This document shows, one piece after another, positions 50,380-59,298 of a stretch of 64,000 bases of DNA; position 1 is the first letter of the stretch; every line of letters starts with the position of its first letter. Location: positions 1 to 64,000 of the forward strand of contig JAEZTA010000180.1 in assembly GCA_023443765.1 (NCBI GenBank), in the 5' to 3' direction. The notes beneath the pieces are model-generated. The model searched no databases and was not told the DNA's origin. It saw only the letters and a program-made list of their open reading frames with translations. Made by a program: the position numbers and the translations under genes. Source of the stretch: Bacteroidota bacterium. Its GTDB lineage: Bacteria; Bacteroidota; Bacteroidia; Bacteroidales; Rikenellaceae.

Positions 50380-53300
50380 ATGAAAAAAAGTATCTTACTC
50401 GCCTTCGGCCTTTTTTCGGCAATCGCACTCTTCGCCCAGCCGAAAAAAGAGTACAAAGCTTATGTGGTGTCCAATGCCCACCTCGACACACAATGGAACT
50501 GGGACATCCAGACCACCATCAACGACTACATCCCCAAGACCCTGCGCCAGAACCTCTGGCTGATTGAAAATTATCCCGACTACGTATTCAATTTCGAAGG
50601 CGCCGTCAAGTACAACTGGATGAAAGAGTACTACCCGCTCGAATACGAACGCGTCTGCAAAGCCATCCGGGACGGACGCTGGCACGTGAGCGGCAGTTCG
50701 TGGGACGCCAACGACACCAATGTCCCCAGCCCCGAATCCATCTTCCGCAACATCCTGCTGGGACAGGAATTTTATAAAAAGGAATTCGGAATAAAGTCGA
50801 CCGACATCTTCCTTCCCGACTGTTTCGGGTTCAGCTACGTGCTGCCCACGGTGGCCGCCCATTGCGGCCTGATCGGATTCTCGACCCAGAAACTGGGATG
50901 GCGCAAATACCCCTTCTACGACGGAAAGCGGGAGCCGTTCCCCATCGGAATGTGGCAGGGCATCGACGGATCGGCCATCCAGTGCGCCTTCGACTGCGGC
51001 AGTTACGTCTACAATTTCCCACAGGGAGACCTCACCCAAGACCCGGACCTGATCGCCCGGGCGCAGCGCGGCGTCAATAACACGGCTTACCGCTATTTCG
51101 GAGCCGGCGACACGGGCGGATCGCCCTCCGTCTGGTCCGCCATCGCAATCGAAAAAGCCCTGAAAGGCGGCGATGGTCCCGTCGAAATCATCAGCGCCAC
51201 GTCCGACCAGCTCTACAAGGATTATATCGCCGCCGGACGGCAGGACGAACTGCCCCGCTACGATGGCGAACTGCTGATGGATGTCCATGCCACGGGATGC
51301 TACACCTCCCAATCCGCCATGAAACGCTTCAACCGTCGCAACGAGCAGCTTGCCGACGCCGCCGAACGCGCCTCCGTCATGGCCGACTGGTTCGGAGCCC
51401 TTCCCTACCCCGCAGCCAAACTCACCGAAGCCTGGCAGCGTTTCATCTGGCATCAGTTCCACGACGACCTGACCGGAACCAGCATCCAGCGGGCCTATAC
51501 CTTCTCCTGGAATGACGAACTGATCGCCCAAAGCCAGTTTGCCGATGTCATGCAAACCGCATCCGGAGCCGTCGCACAGGGGCTGGATACCCGCGTAAAA
51601 GGCACCCCCGTAATTGTTTACAACCCGGCAGCCTATGCCCGCACCAACCTCGTCGAGGCGACCGTCCCGATGGAACGTAAGCCGCAGGGCATCCGCGTTT
51701 ACGGTCCGGACCGCAAAGCCACACCCGCACAGTTGCTTTCTTACGAAAATGGCGCCGCAAAAATCCTTTTCCCGGCAACCGTCGCCCCGGTTAGCTACAC
51801 GGTCTACGATGTCCGGACTTCCGGCAGTAACACGCCCCCGCAGACCCTGCACGTTACCGGCAACACGCTTGAAAACACCGTTTACAAACTCACGCTCAAC
51901 GCAGCCGGAGACATCGCCTCGATCATCGACAAGCGCGTCGGCCGGGAACTCGTCAGGAAGGGCGAAACCGTCGGCCTGAAACTCTTCGAGAGCAATGAAT
52001 CGAGCGACTGGCCAGCCTGGGAAATCGCCAAATCAACCCTCGACGCTCCGTCGTCGTCCATCGGAGACAGAGCTACGATTACCATAGCCGAAACCGGCCC
52101 GCTCCGCGCCACGCTCCGCGTCGAGAAACGCCAGGGCAATTCCCGCTATGTCCAGTACATCAGCCTGACGGAAGGCGCCGCCGACGACCGGATCGACATC
52201 GTTTCGGAAATCGACTGGGCCGAAAAGAACGCCCTGCTCAAAGCTGCCTTCCCGTGGAGCGTTGGCAACCCCGAAGCCTCCTACGACCTGGGACTGGGCC
52301 ACATCCGCCGTGGCAACAACACGACGACCGCCTACGAAGTCTATGCCCAGCACTGGGCCGACATCACGTCGCCCGACGGAAGCTACGGCGTATCGGTCCT
52401 CAACGACAGCAAATACGGCTGGGATAAACCCGACGACAACACCCTGCGCCTGACGCTGTTCCACAATCCGCAAACGGCATACCGCTATGCCCATCAGGAG
52501 ATTCAGGATTTCGGACACCACCGGATCGCTTACTCCATCGTCGGCCACATGGGTTCCTGCATCGAAGCGGGCGTTGTCCGCCAGAGCGAAGAACTGAACC
52601 AGCCCCTGATCTCTTACCTCGCCCCCAAACACGCCGGGGAGTTGGGACGCACCTTCTCCTTCATTCGCAGCAACACGCCCCGGATCGCCGTCAAAACGCT
52701 GAAAAAGGCCGAAGATGGCAACGGATACATCGTCCGCGTCTATGAAACCGAAGGCCGTCCGATCGAAAACGCCAAACTCATCTTCCCGGCGCCGATCGTC
52801 TCCGCCCACGAAGTGAACGGCATCGAGGAGGGATCGGCTGCAGCCGCTTTCGAAGGCTGCGAACTCATCGTCGAAGCCGGAAAGTTCCAGCCCAAAACCT
52901 ACCGGGTAACCCTCGCGGCTCCTTCGGTCACCCTTGCCGCACCCCAAAGCCGCTGCGTGGAGATTCCCTGCAACGTGAACGCCATCTCCCCGGACGGATT
53001 CCGGCCTGAATCGAACGTCGACAACCGGGGCAACTCCTATGCCGCCGAACTCCTGCCCGACACGATCGTCAACGACGGCATCCTTTTCAAACGGGGTGAA
53101 CTCGGAGTGCCCAACGCCGTGCGTTGCCAGGGACAGGTCATCCCGCTGCCCCAGGACAAACCCTATACGAAACTCTATCTGCTCGCCGCAGCTACCGATC
53201 GTGACCGGCACGCCGCCTTCACCGTAGACGGCCGGGCCCATGCGTTCGACGTTCCCTATTACAGCGATTTCTTCGGCCAATGGGGACAGCAAACCGTCAG

Positions 53301-54006
53301 CGAAGGGTATGTCAAGCATGGAAAGCTGGCACATGTGGGCAACCACCGCCACAACGCCGTACGCGGCAACGATGCCTATGTCTTCACATATCTCTATGAG
53401 TTGGGGATCGACATCACCCCCGGCGCGAAGGAATTACGCCTGCCCGAAGATGCGCACATCGTCGTTTTCGCAGTAACCGCAGCAATCGCCCCGGCCGACG
53501 CATTGCGTCCGGCAATGGAACCGCGCGCCCTGCCCGAAGAGACCCAGCCCGTCGTCTACGTACAGCGCGACGAAACGAATCTTGCCGAAGGCGCCGACGT
53601 AATCGGGCTTTCCAACCCCCGGCGCATCGAGCAGGACATCGTCCCCCAATGGGCTCTCGACGGCAATAAAGCCACATACTGGAAAGACGCCTGGAACGAT
53701 GTGCCGGGAGCCCCGAAATACCTGGAAATCGACCTGGGTGCCCCGAAGACATTCAGCACCTGGAAAGTGCTCCACGAAGGAAAGGACGGCGATTCCACCG
53801 TATTGCGCGACTTCAAGCTTATGGTCAAAAAACCGGGTTCCGACAAATGGGAGACCGTCGACGCGGTAACCGGCAATACGCAGTCCGTAACCGAACGCAA
53901 GTTCACCGCCCCGGTCGAAGCCCGTTATGTACGCCTCGAAGTTACCCAGGGAAATGCGAAAGACAACACGTCAGCCATCGTCTGCGAATTTGCATTATAC
54001 CGCTAA
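50380..54006 (+). CDS. GH38 alpha-mannosidase with C-terminal F5/8 type C domain
   Basis: GH38 enzymes are zinc-dependent retaining alpha-mannosidases. The 1208-residue protein has a signal peptide (LLAFGLFSAIALFAQ). Zinc ligands are in VVSNAHLDTQWNWD and the nucleophile is Asp147 in FLPDCFGFSYVLP. A further zinc-site region is FIWHQFHDDLTGTSIQRAY. The beta-sandwich C-terminal regions are full length. The last 150 residues or so form a discoidin-like carbohydrate-binding domain (TNLAEGADVIGLSN, KATYWKDAW, KYLEIDLGAPKTFSTWKVL). It begins 18 bp after the lyase-fold gene. In xanthan and N-glycan pathways GH38 removes alpha-mannose, and the linkage here is unknown. Confidence 0.92.
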   Translation: MKKSILLAFGLFSAIALFAQPKKEYKAYVVSNAHLDTQWNWDIQTTINDYIPKTLRQNLWLIENYPDYVFNFEGAVKYNWMKEYYPLEYERVCKAIRDGRWHVSGSSWDANDTNVPSPESIFRNILLGQEFYKKEFGIKSTDIFLPDCFGFSYVLPTVAAHCGLIGFSTQKLGWRKYPFYDGKREPFPIGMWQGIDGSAIQCAFDCGSYVYNFPQGDLTQDPDLIARAQRGVNNTAYRYFGAGDTGGSPSVWSAIAIEKALKGGDGPVEIISATSDQLYKDYIAAGRQDELPRYDGELLMDVHATGCYTSQSAMKRFNRRNEQLADAAERASVMADWFGALPYPAAKLTEAWQRFIWHQFHDDLTGTSIQRAYTFSWNDELIAQSQFADVMQTASGAVAQGLDTRVKGTPVIVYNPAAYARTNLVEATVPMERKPQGIRVYGPDRKATPAQLLSYENGAAKILFPATVAPVSYTVYDVRTSGSNTPPQTLHVTGNTLENTVYKLTLNAAGDIASIIDKRVGRELVRKGETVGLKLFESNESSDWPAWEIAKSTLDAPSSSIGDRATITIAETGPLRATLRVEKRQGNSRYVQYISLTEGAADDRIDIVSEIDWAEKNALLKAAFPWSVGNPEASYDLGLGHIRRGNNTTTAYEVYAQHWADITSPDGSYGVSVLNDSKYGWDKPDDNTLRLTLFHNPQTAYRYAHQEIQDFGHHRIAYSIVGHMGSCIEAGVVRQSEELNQPLISYLAPKHAGELGRTFSFIRSNTPRIAVKTLKKAEDGNGYIVRVYETEGRPIENAKLIFPAPIVSAHEVNGIEEGSAAAAFEGCELIVEAGKFQPKTYRVTLAAPSVTLAAPQSRCVEIPCNVNAISPDGFRPESNVDNRGNSYAAELLPDTIVNDGILFKRGELGVPNAVRCQGQVIPLPQDKPYTKLYLLAAATDRDRHAAFTVDGRAHAFDVPYYSDFFGQWGQQTVSEGYVKHGKLAHVGNHRHNAVRGNDAYVFTYLYELGIDITPGAKELRLPEDAHIVVFAVTAAIAPADALRPAMEPRALPEETQPVVYVQRDETNLAEGADVIGLSNPRRIEQDIVPQWALDGNKATYWKDAWNDVPGAPKYLEIDLGAPKTFSTWKVLHEGKDGDSTVLRDFKLMVKKPGSDKWETVDAVTGNTQSVTERKFTAPVEARYVRLEVTQGNAKDNTSAIVCEFALYR

Positions 54007-54023
54007 ACGCCCTGAATCCTCAG

Positions 54024-54055
54024 CCGGGAACCGGCATCGAAGTACCGGTTCCCGG
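54024..54055 (+). other. Hairpin after the GH38 gene
   Basis: CCGGGAACCGG (54024-54034) pairs perfectly with CCGGTTCCCGG (54045-54055) around a 10-nt loop, with no T-run. It probably marks the end of the upstream transcript or stabilises it before the separately promoted regulator gene. Confidence 0.6.
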
Positions 54056-54186
54056 TACCTTCCGGACAACCGACGCCGTCTTCCCGGATTCCGGGGAGGC
54101 GGCACAGTTGTTCTAAAATCGGCCTCCGTCACACCCATAAACAAGCTATTTAATCAGGTGCAGTTTTTTATCGGGAATAAAACGCT

Positions 54187-54194
54187 TATATTTG
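54187..54194 (+). promoter_or_regulatory. -7 box of the regulator gene
   Basis: TATATTTG at 54187-54194 matches TAnnTTTG, 20 nt before the ATG at 54215. A T-rich segment lies at the -33 position but without an exact TTTG. It suggests that the regulator is expressed apart from the enzymes on either side. Confidence 0.5.
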
Positions 54195-54214
54195 TAGATA
54201 TCAAAATACGGATC

Positions 54215-56770
54215 ATGCGCACACGGTATCTGCTGCTGTTTATGTTATGCTTTATCCAGAACGGATGGAGCGCCCCGGTCGATTCAACCCTGCTTTACGG
54301 TCTGACCTTCCGGGCACATACATCGGAAAAAGAGGCCCGCACCAGTTTGCACCTGACGCCCGAAAAATCGCTGTACATCGAAAATCCGTTCTCACTCGAA
54401 TTCGACATCCGGCTGCGGCGCGAACAGGAGTGTTTCGGATTCATTTTCCGGCTCATCAACGAAACCGAGAAATACAGCATCGACCTGATCGGTGACCTGC
54501 TCTCCGAGCAGCGGTTCTCGCTTATTGCCGACGAAAAAACCCTGATGCAGGTCGACAGCTGCGATCTTCCGGGATTCTGCGAGGGCCAATGGCTGCACAT
54601 CCGCCTCGACATGAACGACCCGGAAGACCTGCTCACCCTGCACGCCGGGGAGTTGCAGCGGAAAATCCCCTACAAGATAAAATCCGGCGCGAAATACGAC
54701 CTCTATTTCGGCGGCAACAACCGCCCGGGCTATTTCACGAGCGAGGTTCCCCCGATGACCATCCGCGACGTGCGGATCAGCGAAAACGGGAAACCATTGC
54801 GCCACTGGCCCCTGGGACGGCATACGGGAGGAATCACCCTCGACCGGATTGCCGACCGGGAAGCCGTGGCGGTTAACTCCGTCTGGGAAATGGACCAGCA
54901 TGTTTTCTGGCGCAAAATATCCGACTTTATTGTCCCCGGGCGTTATCCCCAAACGGCTTTCGACGAGACGGAAGGCCGCATTTTCGTCGCCAAAGACAAT
55001 CGGCTGTACACCTTCCTCACCGACCGCGACAGCCTCATCTGCACGAAAGTCCGGCAGGGCCGCCCCTACAACAACATGGCGAACTGCATGGCTTACGCGC
55101 CCGGCAGGAAACGCCTGCTCTCCTACTGTCTCGAAAACGGCGCCATCGCCCACTATGATTTCAGATCGGAACAATGGGACAACCGCGACAGCACTCCCAC
55201 GCCCCTTCCCCGCTTCTGGCACCACAACCGCTGCATGCTGCCCAACGGCGATATGGTCGTCTTCGGCGGCTACGGATTCCACCACTACCAGTCGCTTCTC
55301 CAAACCCTTCCGGCCGATTCGACCGGATGGCGCCCTGCCGCCGACCTGTCGGCAACCGTCTCCCCGCGGTATCTGAGTGCCGCAACTGCGACTGCCGACG
55401 GACAAATGCTGGTATTCGGCGGTTACGGCAGCCTGTCCGGCATCCAGCTCGAAGCTCCGGCAAACCGCTACGACCTCTACCGGATCGATCCCAGACGGAA
55501 CCATTGCGAAAAAATCCGGGATATTTCCCCGGCTGACGGCTGCTATACGTGTTCCAACGCCATGGTATACGACTCCATTCGGAAAGTATGCTATGCGCTC
55601 ACCTATGACAACCGCAAATCATCCACCTGGATCAAACTACGGGAAATTCCGCTCGACCCTTCCAAACCGGTTCGGATTCTGGGGGACTCGATTCCCTACT
55701 TTTTCAACGACATCGAATCCTATTGCGACCTCTACCTCGACCGGAACCACTCCCGGCTGCTGGCCCTGACATCGCACGTTAACCGCGAAGGCGACGGATT
55801 TTCCGAGATCAACCTCTATGCGCTGGCCTTCCCACCGGTCAGCACCGAAGAAATTGCCGTCCCAATAAGGGGGGGGGAAAGCGGCTGGCCGCTGCGACTG
55901 ATGTGGGCCGGAATCCTGATCGCCGCAATCGCCGCCACGACTTACCGGTTACGTAAACGGTCCCGGAAACATACTGCCCCGATCCCGGCTCCATCCCCGG
56001 CACCTGAACCGAATGAAACCTACTCCCTGGAGAAGAAGCCCCGGTCGATCTGGCTGCTGGGCGGATTCCAGGTCATCGACGCCGAAGGCAACGACATAAC
56101 GGGAAATTTCACACAGACGCTCAAACACATTTTTCTGCTCATTCTGCTGGAAACTTTCAAAACCGGCAAAGGCATCTCGTCGCGCAAGCTCAACGAACTG
56201 CTCTGGTTCGACAAGGACGAGGAGAGCGCCCGCAACAACCGCAACGTCAACATCCGGAAATTGCGGTTACTGCTGGATAAAGTCGGCGGTGTCCGGATAT
56301 CCAACGACAACAGCTACTGGCACCTGGAGATAACCGACGGGGATTTTTTCTGCGACTACGTCTCCATCCTGTCGCTGATCCGCGAACTGGGCCCGAGCGA
56401 AAACCCCGACCCCGGCAAATGGAAACGACTGTTGGGCCTGCTTTCAGGCGGGACATTGCTGACCAACACCCAGATCGAATGGGCCGACGGCTATAAATCC
56501 GACTTTTCATCGCTGGTCATCGAAACACTGATGGAGATGAGCCGCAAGCCGGAAATAAGCGGCGACATGAAACAACTCCTGCGGATCGCCGACATCATCA
56601 TGATCCACGACAGCATCGACGAAGACGCCATACAGTTGAAATGCCACGCCCTGTTCCACATGGGGAAAAAGGGATTGGCCAAACAGGCATACGACAATTT
56701 CTGCTCCGAATACGAGCGGTTGCTGGGCGCTCCCCAGCCCCTGTCCTTCGACGATCTGGTCCGTAAATAA
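54215..56770 (+). CDS. Transmembrane one-component regulator: LamG-like/Kelch sensor, one span, SARP/BTAD-type output
   Basis: This 851-residue protein has a signal sequence (MRTRYLLLFMLCFIQNGWSA). A LamG-like beta-sandwich spans about 20-200 (NPFSLEFDIRLRREQECFGF). A Kelch-type beta-propeller spans about 230-545 (MVVFGGYGFHHY, MLVFGGYGSLSG). One membrane span follows (LMWAGILIAAIAATTYRL, about 561-578). The cytoplasmic part begins near residue 609 with a SARP/OmpR-like winged helix (IWLLGGFQVIDAEG, SARNNRNVNIRKLRLLLDKV). A helical BTAD-like tail ends YDNFCSEYERLLG. No kinase, receiver or AraC domain is present. A nine-G run lies at codons 552-555, just before the span. It sits inside the PUL, so control of that locus is inferred. 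The frame opens upstream at 53927, but the signal peptide and promoter fix the start at 54215. Confidence 0.75.
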   Translation: MRTRYLLLFMLCFIQNGWSAPVDSTLLYGLTFRAHTSEKEARTSLHLTPEKSLYIENPFSLEFDIRLRREQECFGFIFRLINETEKYSIDLIGDLLSEQRFSLIADEKTLMQVDSCDLPGFCEGQWLHIRLDMNDPEDLLTLHAGELQRKIPYKIKSGAKYDLYFGGNNRPGYFTSEVPPMTIRDVRISENGKPLRHWPLGRHTGGITLDRIADREAVAVNSVWEMDQHVFWRKISDFIVPGRYPQTAFDETEGRIFVAKDNRLYTFLTDRDSLICTKVRQGRPYNNMANCMAYAPGRKRLLSYCLENGAIAHYDFRSEQWDNRDSTPTPLPRFWHHNRCMLPNGDMVVFGGYGFHHYQSLLQTLPADSTGWRPAADLSATVSPRYLSAATATADGQMLVFGGYGSLSGIQLEAPANRYDLYRIDPRRNHCEKIRDISPADGCYTCSNAMVYDSIRKVCYALTYDNRKSSTWIKLREIPLDPSKPVRILGDSIPYFFNDIESYCDLYLDRNHSRLLALTSHVNREGDGFSEINLYALAFPPVSTEEIAVPIRGGESGWPLRLMWAGILIAAIAATTYRLRKRSRKHTAPIPAPSPAPEPNETYSLEKKPRSIWLLGGFQVIDAEGNDITGNFTQTLKHIFLLILLETFKTGKGISSRKLNELLWFDKDEESARNNRNVNIRKLRLLLDKVGGVRISNDNSYWHLEITDGDFFCDYVSILSLIRELGPSENPDPGKWKRLLGLLSGGTLLTNTQIEWADGYKSDFSSLVIETLMEMSRKPEISGDMKQLLRIADIIMIHDSIDEDAIQLKCHALFHMGKKGLAKQAYDNFCSEYERLLGAPQPLSFDDLVRK
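55869..55877 (+). repeat. Homopolymeric G9 tract in the regulator coding sequence
   Basis: Nine consecutive G at 55869-55877 cover AGG GGG GGG G(AA), residues Arg552-Gly-Gly-Glu555. It lies between the sensor and the membrane span. Runs of this length are prone to slipped-strand change, and a one-base change would remove the span and DNA-binding region. Confidence 0.9.
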
Positions 56771-56898
56771 CTTTTTCAGCACTTTGGCGCCGGGAACTGT
56801 CATTTTAAGGATTTATTAAGTACAAATTAATCAATCCCCGCTATCCTTGCATTCGAAAAAACCTTTTTCGGAACAAGAATTTCTAACCTGAATTGCGA
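56771..56898. other. Spacer upstream of the second GH92 gene
   Basis: This 128-bp spacer contains a near-consensus -7 box (TATCCTTG, about 56841-56848, one mismatch) and an imperfect inverted repeat TTCGAAAAA/TTTTTCGGAA (about 56853-56873) just after it. This is consistent with a separate, possibly regulated promoter for the last two PUL genes. Confidence 0.4.
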
Positions 56899-59271
56899 AT
56901 GAAACAATTTCTCAAAGCGACAACGCTGACAGGCGTACTGCTGACAATGGCATGCTCGGGGAACACTCTGCGACCCATCGACTATGTCAACCCCAACATC
57001 GGAACCGTACACAGCCGGTGGTTCTTCTACACCCCGGCCGCCGAACCGTTCGGCATGGCCAAACTCGGGGCCTCGACCAATGGCAGCTATGGCAACAGAA
57101 GCGGCTGGCAGGCTGTGGGATACGAAGACGGGCATACCTCGATCGAAGGTTTTCCCTGCTTCCACGAATTCCAGGTGGGCGGCGTCATGCTCATGCCGAT
57201 CGTCGGCGAACCCCAAACAAAACCCGGCCTGCTGGACCAGCCCGGTTCGGGATACCGCTCCTCGTTCGACAAGGCAAGCGAAACGGCACGACCGGGCTAT
57301 TATGCCGTGACACTCAAGGATTACGGCGTGAAAGCCGAACTGACCGCCACCGCCCGTGTCGGATTCCAGCGTTACACCTTTCCCGCATCGGACAAGTCCC
57401 ACATCCTGTTCGACATCGGCAACCGGCTGGGCGAAAGCGGCCCGGTGTGCGATGCAGTCGTGGAAATGACCTCTCCGACCACCGTCGAAGGATACATCGT
57501 CACCGAACCGGTCTACGTCCGGAAATACCAGCAGGGAGCCCGCGTCAACCTCTATTTTCATGCCGAGCTGAGCAAACCGGCCGCCTCTGGACAGGTATTC
57601 CTGCGGGACAGCATTCTCCGCGACGGCAACCGGATAGAGGGTATCGGAGCCGGAATCATCCTGAATTACTCGACCCGGGAGAACGAAACCATCGAAGTGA
57701 AGGTCGGACTCTCCTATACCTCCATCGGGAACGCCCGGAATAACCTGCGTGCTGAGGCCACAGGCATGGATTTCGACCAGGCCCTCAAACAGTGTACCCG
57801 CAAATGGGAAAACTACCTGGGACGCATCCGCGTCGACGGCGGTACGGAAGAGAGCCGGATTAAATTCTACACGGGACTTTATCACGCCCTGCTGGGCCGC
57901 GGCCTGGCCAGCGACGCCAACGGAGCCTACCCCCGCAACGACGGCTCCGTCGGCCAGATTCCGCTCGACAATACGGGAAAACCCATGCACAACCACTATA
58001 ACACCGATGCCATGTGGGGCGCCTACTGGAACCTCACCCAGCTCTGGGCCCTTGCCTACCCGGAGTACTACAACGATTTCGTGCAGAGCCAGATCCTCAT
58101 CTACAAAGACGCCGGATGGCTCGGCGACGGCATCGCATGCAGCAAATACGTGTCGGGCGTAGGTACCAACATGATCCCCATCGTCCTGGCAGGCGCCTAT
58201 AACAGCGGCATACGCCAATTCGATGTGGAGGAAGGTTACCGGGCAGCCCTCAAAAACGAAATCGCCTGGGAAGGCCGCCCCGAAGGCGCCGGCAAAACGG
58301 ATGTCGGCCATTTCGTGCGGCAGGGTTATGTACCCTACGTCGACCTGCCCTACAACGGGACGGATACAACCGGTTCGGCCTTCTCGGCATCGCACACCCT
58401 CGAATATTGCTTCAGCTCCTATGCCACGGCCCAGTGGGCCAAACAACTGGGCAAGGAGGACGACTACAAACGTCTGATGGAACTTTCGCGCGGCTGGCAG
58501 CAGTTGTTCGATCCCGAAACGCAGTTGATCCGACCGCGAACTGCCACCGGCGAATTTATCGGCAATTTCGATCCGCTGCAATCATGGCGGGGCTTCCAGG
58601 AGGGCAATGCCATGCAATATACCTATTTTGTCCCCCACGACCCGCAGCGGCTCATCCAAATGGTCGGCCGCGAACGCTTCAACCGCACCCTCGACTCCAT
58701 CTTCACCGTCGCGCGTCAGAGCGTCTTCGGGGGCGGAAAGGTCATCGACGCTTTTTCGGGACTCAGAAGCCCCTATAACCACGGCAACCAGCCCAGCCTG
58801 CACATCGCCTGGCTCTTCAACTATTCGGGAACGCCCTACCTCACCCAGCAGTGGACGCGCCATATCTGCGACGAGTTCTACGGTGTGACCGGCGAACACG
58901 GCTACGGCTACGGACAGGACGAGGACCAGGGACAACTCGGCGCCTGGTACGTCATGGCAGCCCTCGGCTTGTTCGACGTACAGGGCGGTGCAAGCACCCA
59001 ACCGACCTTCCAACTGGGAAGCCCGCAGTTCGACCGCATCGAGATCAGCCTCTCCCCGATGAACTCTTCAGGCGGAACATTCGTCATCGAAACCGAAAAC
59101 AACGCTCCTGAAAACTGCTACGTCCAGTCCGCCACGCTGAACGGCGAACCGTTCGACGCCTGCTGGCTCTTCCGCGAACAGGTATACCGCTCCGGCAAGC
59201 TGAAGCTCGTTATGGGCCCCAATCCCAATCCGGCATGGGGAGCTGCAAACCCGCCCGCATACACCGAATAA
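56899..59271 (+). CDS. GH92 family protein with Gln in place of the catalytic acid Glu
   Basis: The 790-residue protein has a lipoprotein signal (LLTMACSGNTL) and is clearly GH92: IDYVNPNIGTVHSRWFFYTP, GYEDGHTSIEGFPCFHEFQV, and DEDQGQLGAWYVMAALGLFD with the base Asp pair. The acid motif, GNEP in the first GH92 here, reads GNQP (Gln631 in NHGNQPSLHIAWLFNYSG). A similar Gln occurs, as I recall, in a Cellulosimicrobium enzyme that releases mannose-1-phosphate caps, where the leaving group needs no acid. The activity may therefore be a mannosyl-phosphate hydrolase or another atypical function. The ATG at 56899 is preferred over TTG at 56893. Confidence 0.9.
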   Translation: MKQFLKATTLTGVLLTMACSGNTLRPIDYVNPNIGTVHSRWFFYTPAAEPFGMAKLGASTNGSYGNRSGWQAVGYEDGHTSIEGFPCFHEFQVGGVMLMPIVGEPQTKPGLLDQPGSGYRSSFDKASETARPGYYAVTLKDYGVKAELTATARVGFQRYTFPASDKSHILFDIGNRLGESGPVCDAVVEMTSPTTVEGYIVTEPVYVRKYQQGARVNLYFHAELSKPAASGQVFLRDSILRDGNRIEGIGAGIILNYSTRENETIEVKVGLSYTSIGNARNNLRAEATGMDFDQALKQCTRKWENYLGRIRVDGGTEESRIKFYTGLYHALLGRGLASDANGAYPRNDGSVGQIPLDNTGKPMHNHYNTDAMWGAYWNLTQLWALAYPEYYNDFVQSQILIYKDAGWLGDGIACSKYVSGVGTNMIPIVLAGAYNSGIRQFDVEEGYRAALKNEIAWEGRPEGAGKTDVGHFVRQGYVPYVDLPYNGTDTTGSAFSASHTLEYCFSSYATAQWAKQLGKEDDYKRLMELSRGWQQLFDPETQLIRPRTATGEFIGNFDPLQSWRGFQEGNAMQYTYFVPHDPQRLIQMVGRERFNRTLDSIFTVARQSVFGGGKVIDAFSGLRSPYNHGNQPSLHIAWLFNYSGTPYLTQQWTRHICDEFYGVTGEHGYGYGQDEDQGQLGAWYVMAALGLFDVQGGASTQPTFQLGSPQFDRIEISLSPMNSSGGTFVIETENNAPENCYVQSATLNGEPFDACWLFREQVYRSGKLKLVMGPNPNPAWGAANPPAYTE

Positions 59272-59298
59272 AACAACCACTTTATCCGATTTCCTTTT

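Noticed and set aside
53927..54214. Upstream extension of the regulator reading frame
   Set aside because: It overlaps the end of GH38, a hairpin and the promoter box. The signal peptide begins at the ATG at 54215.
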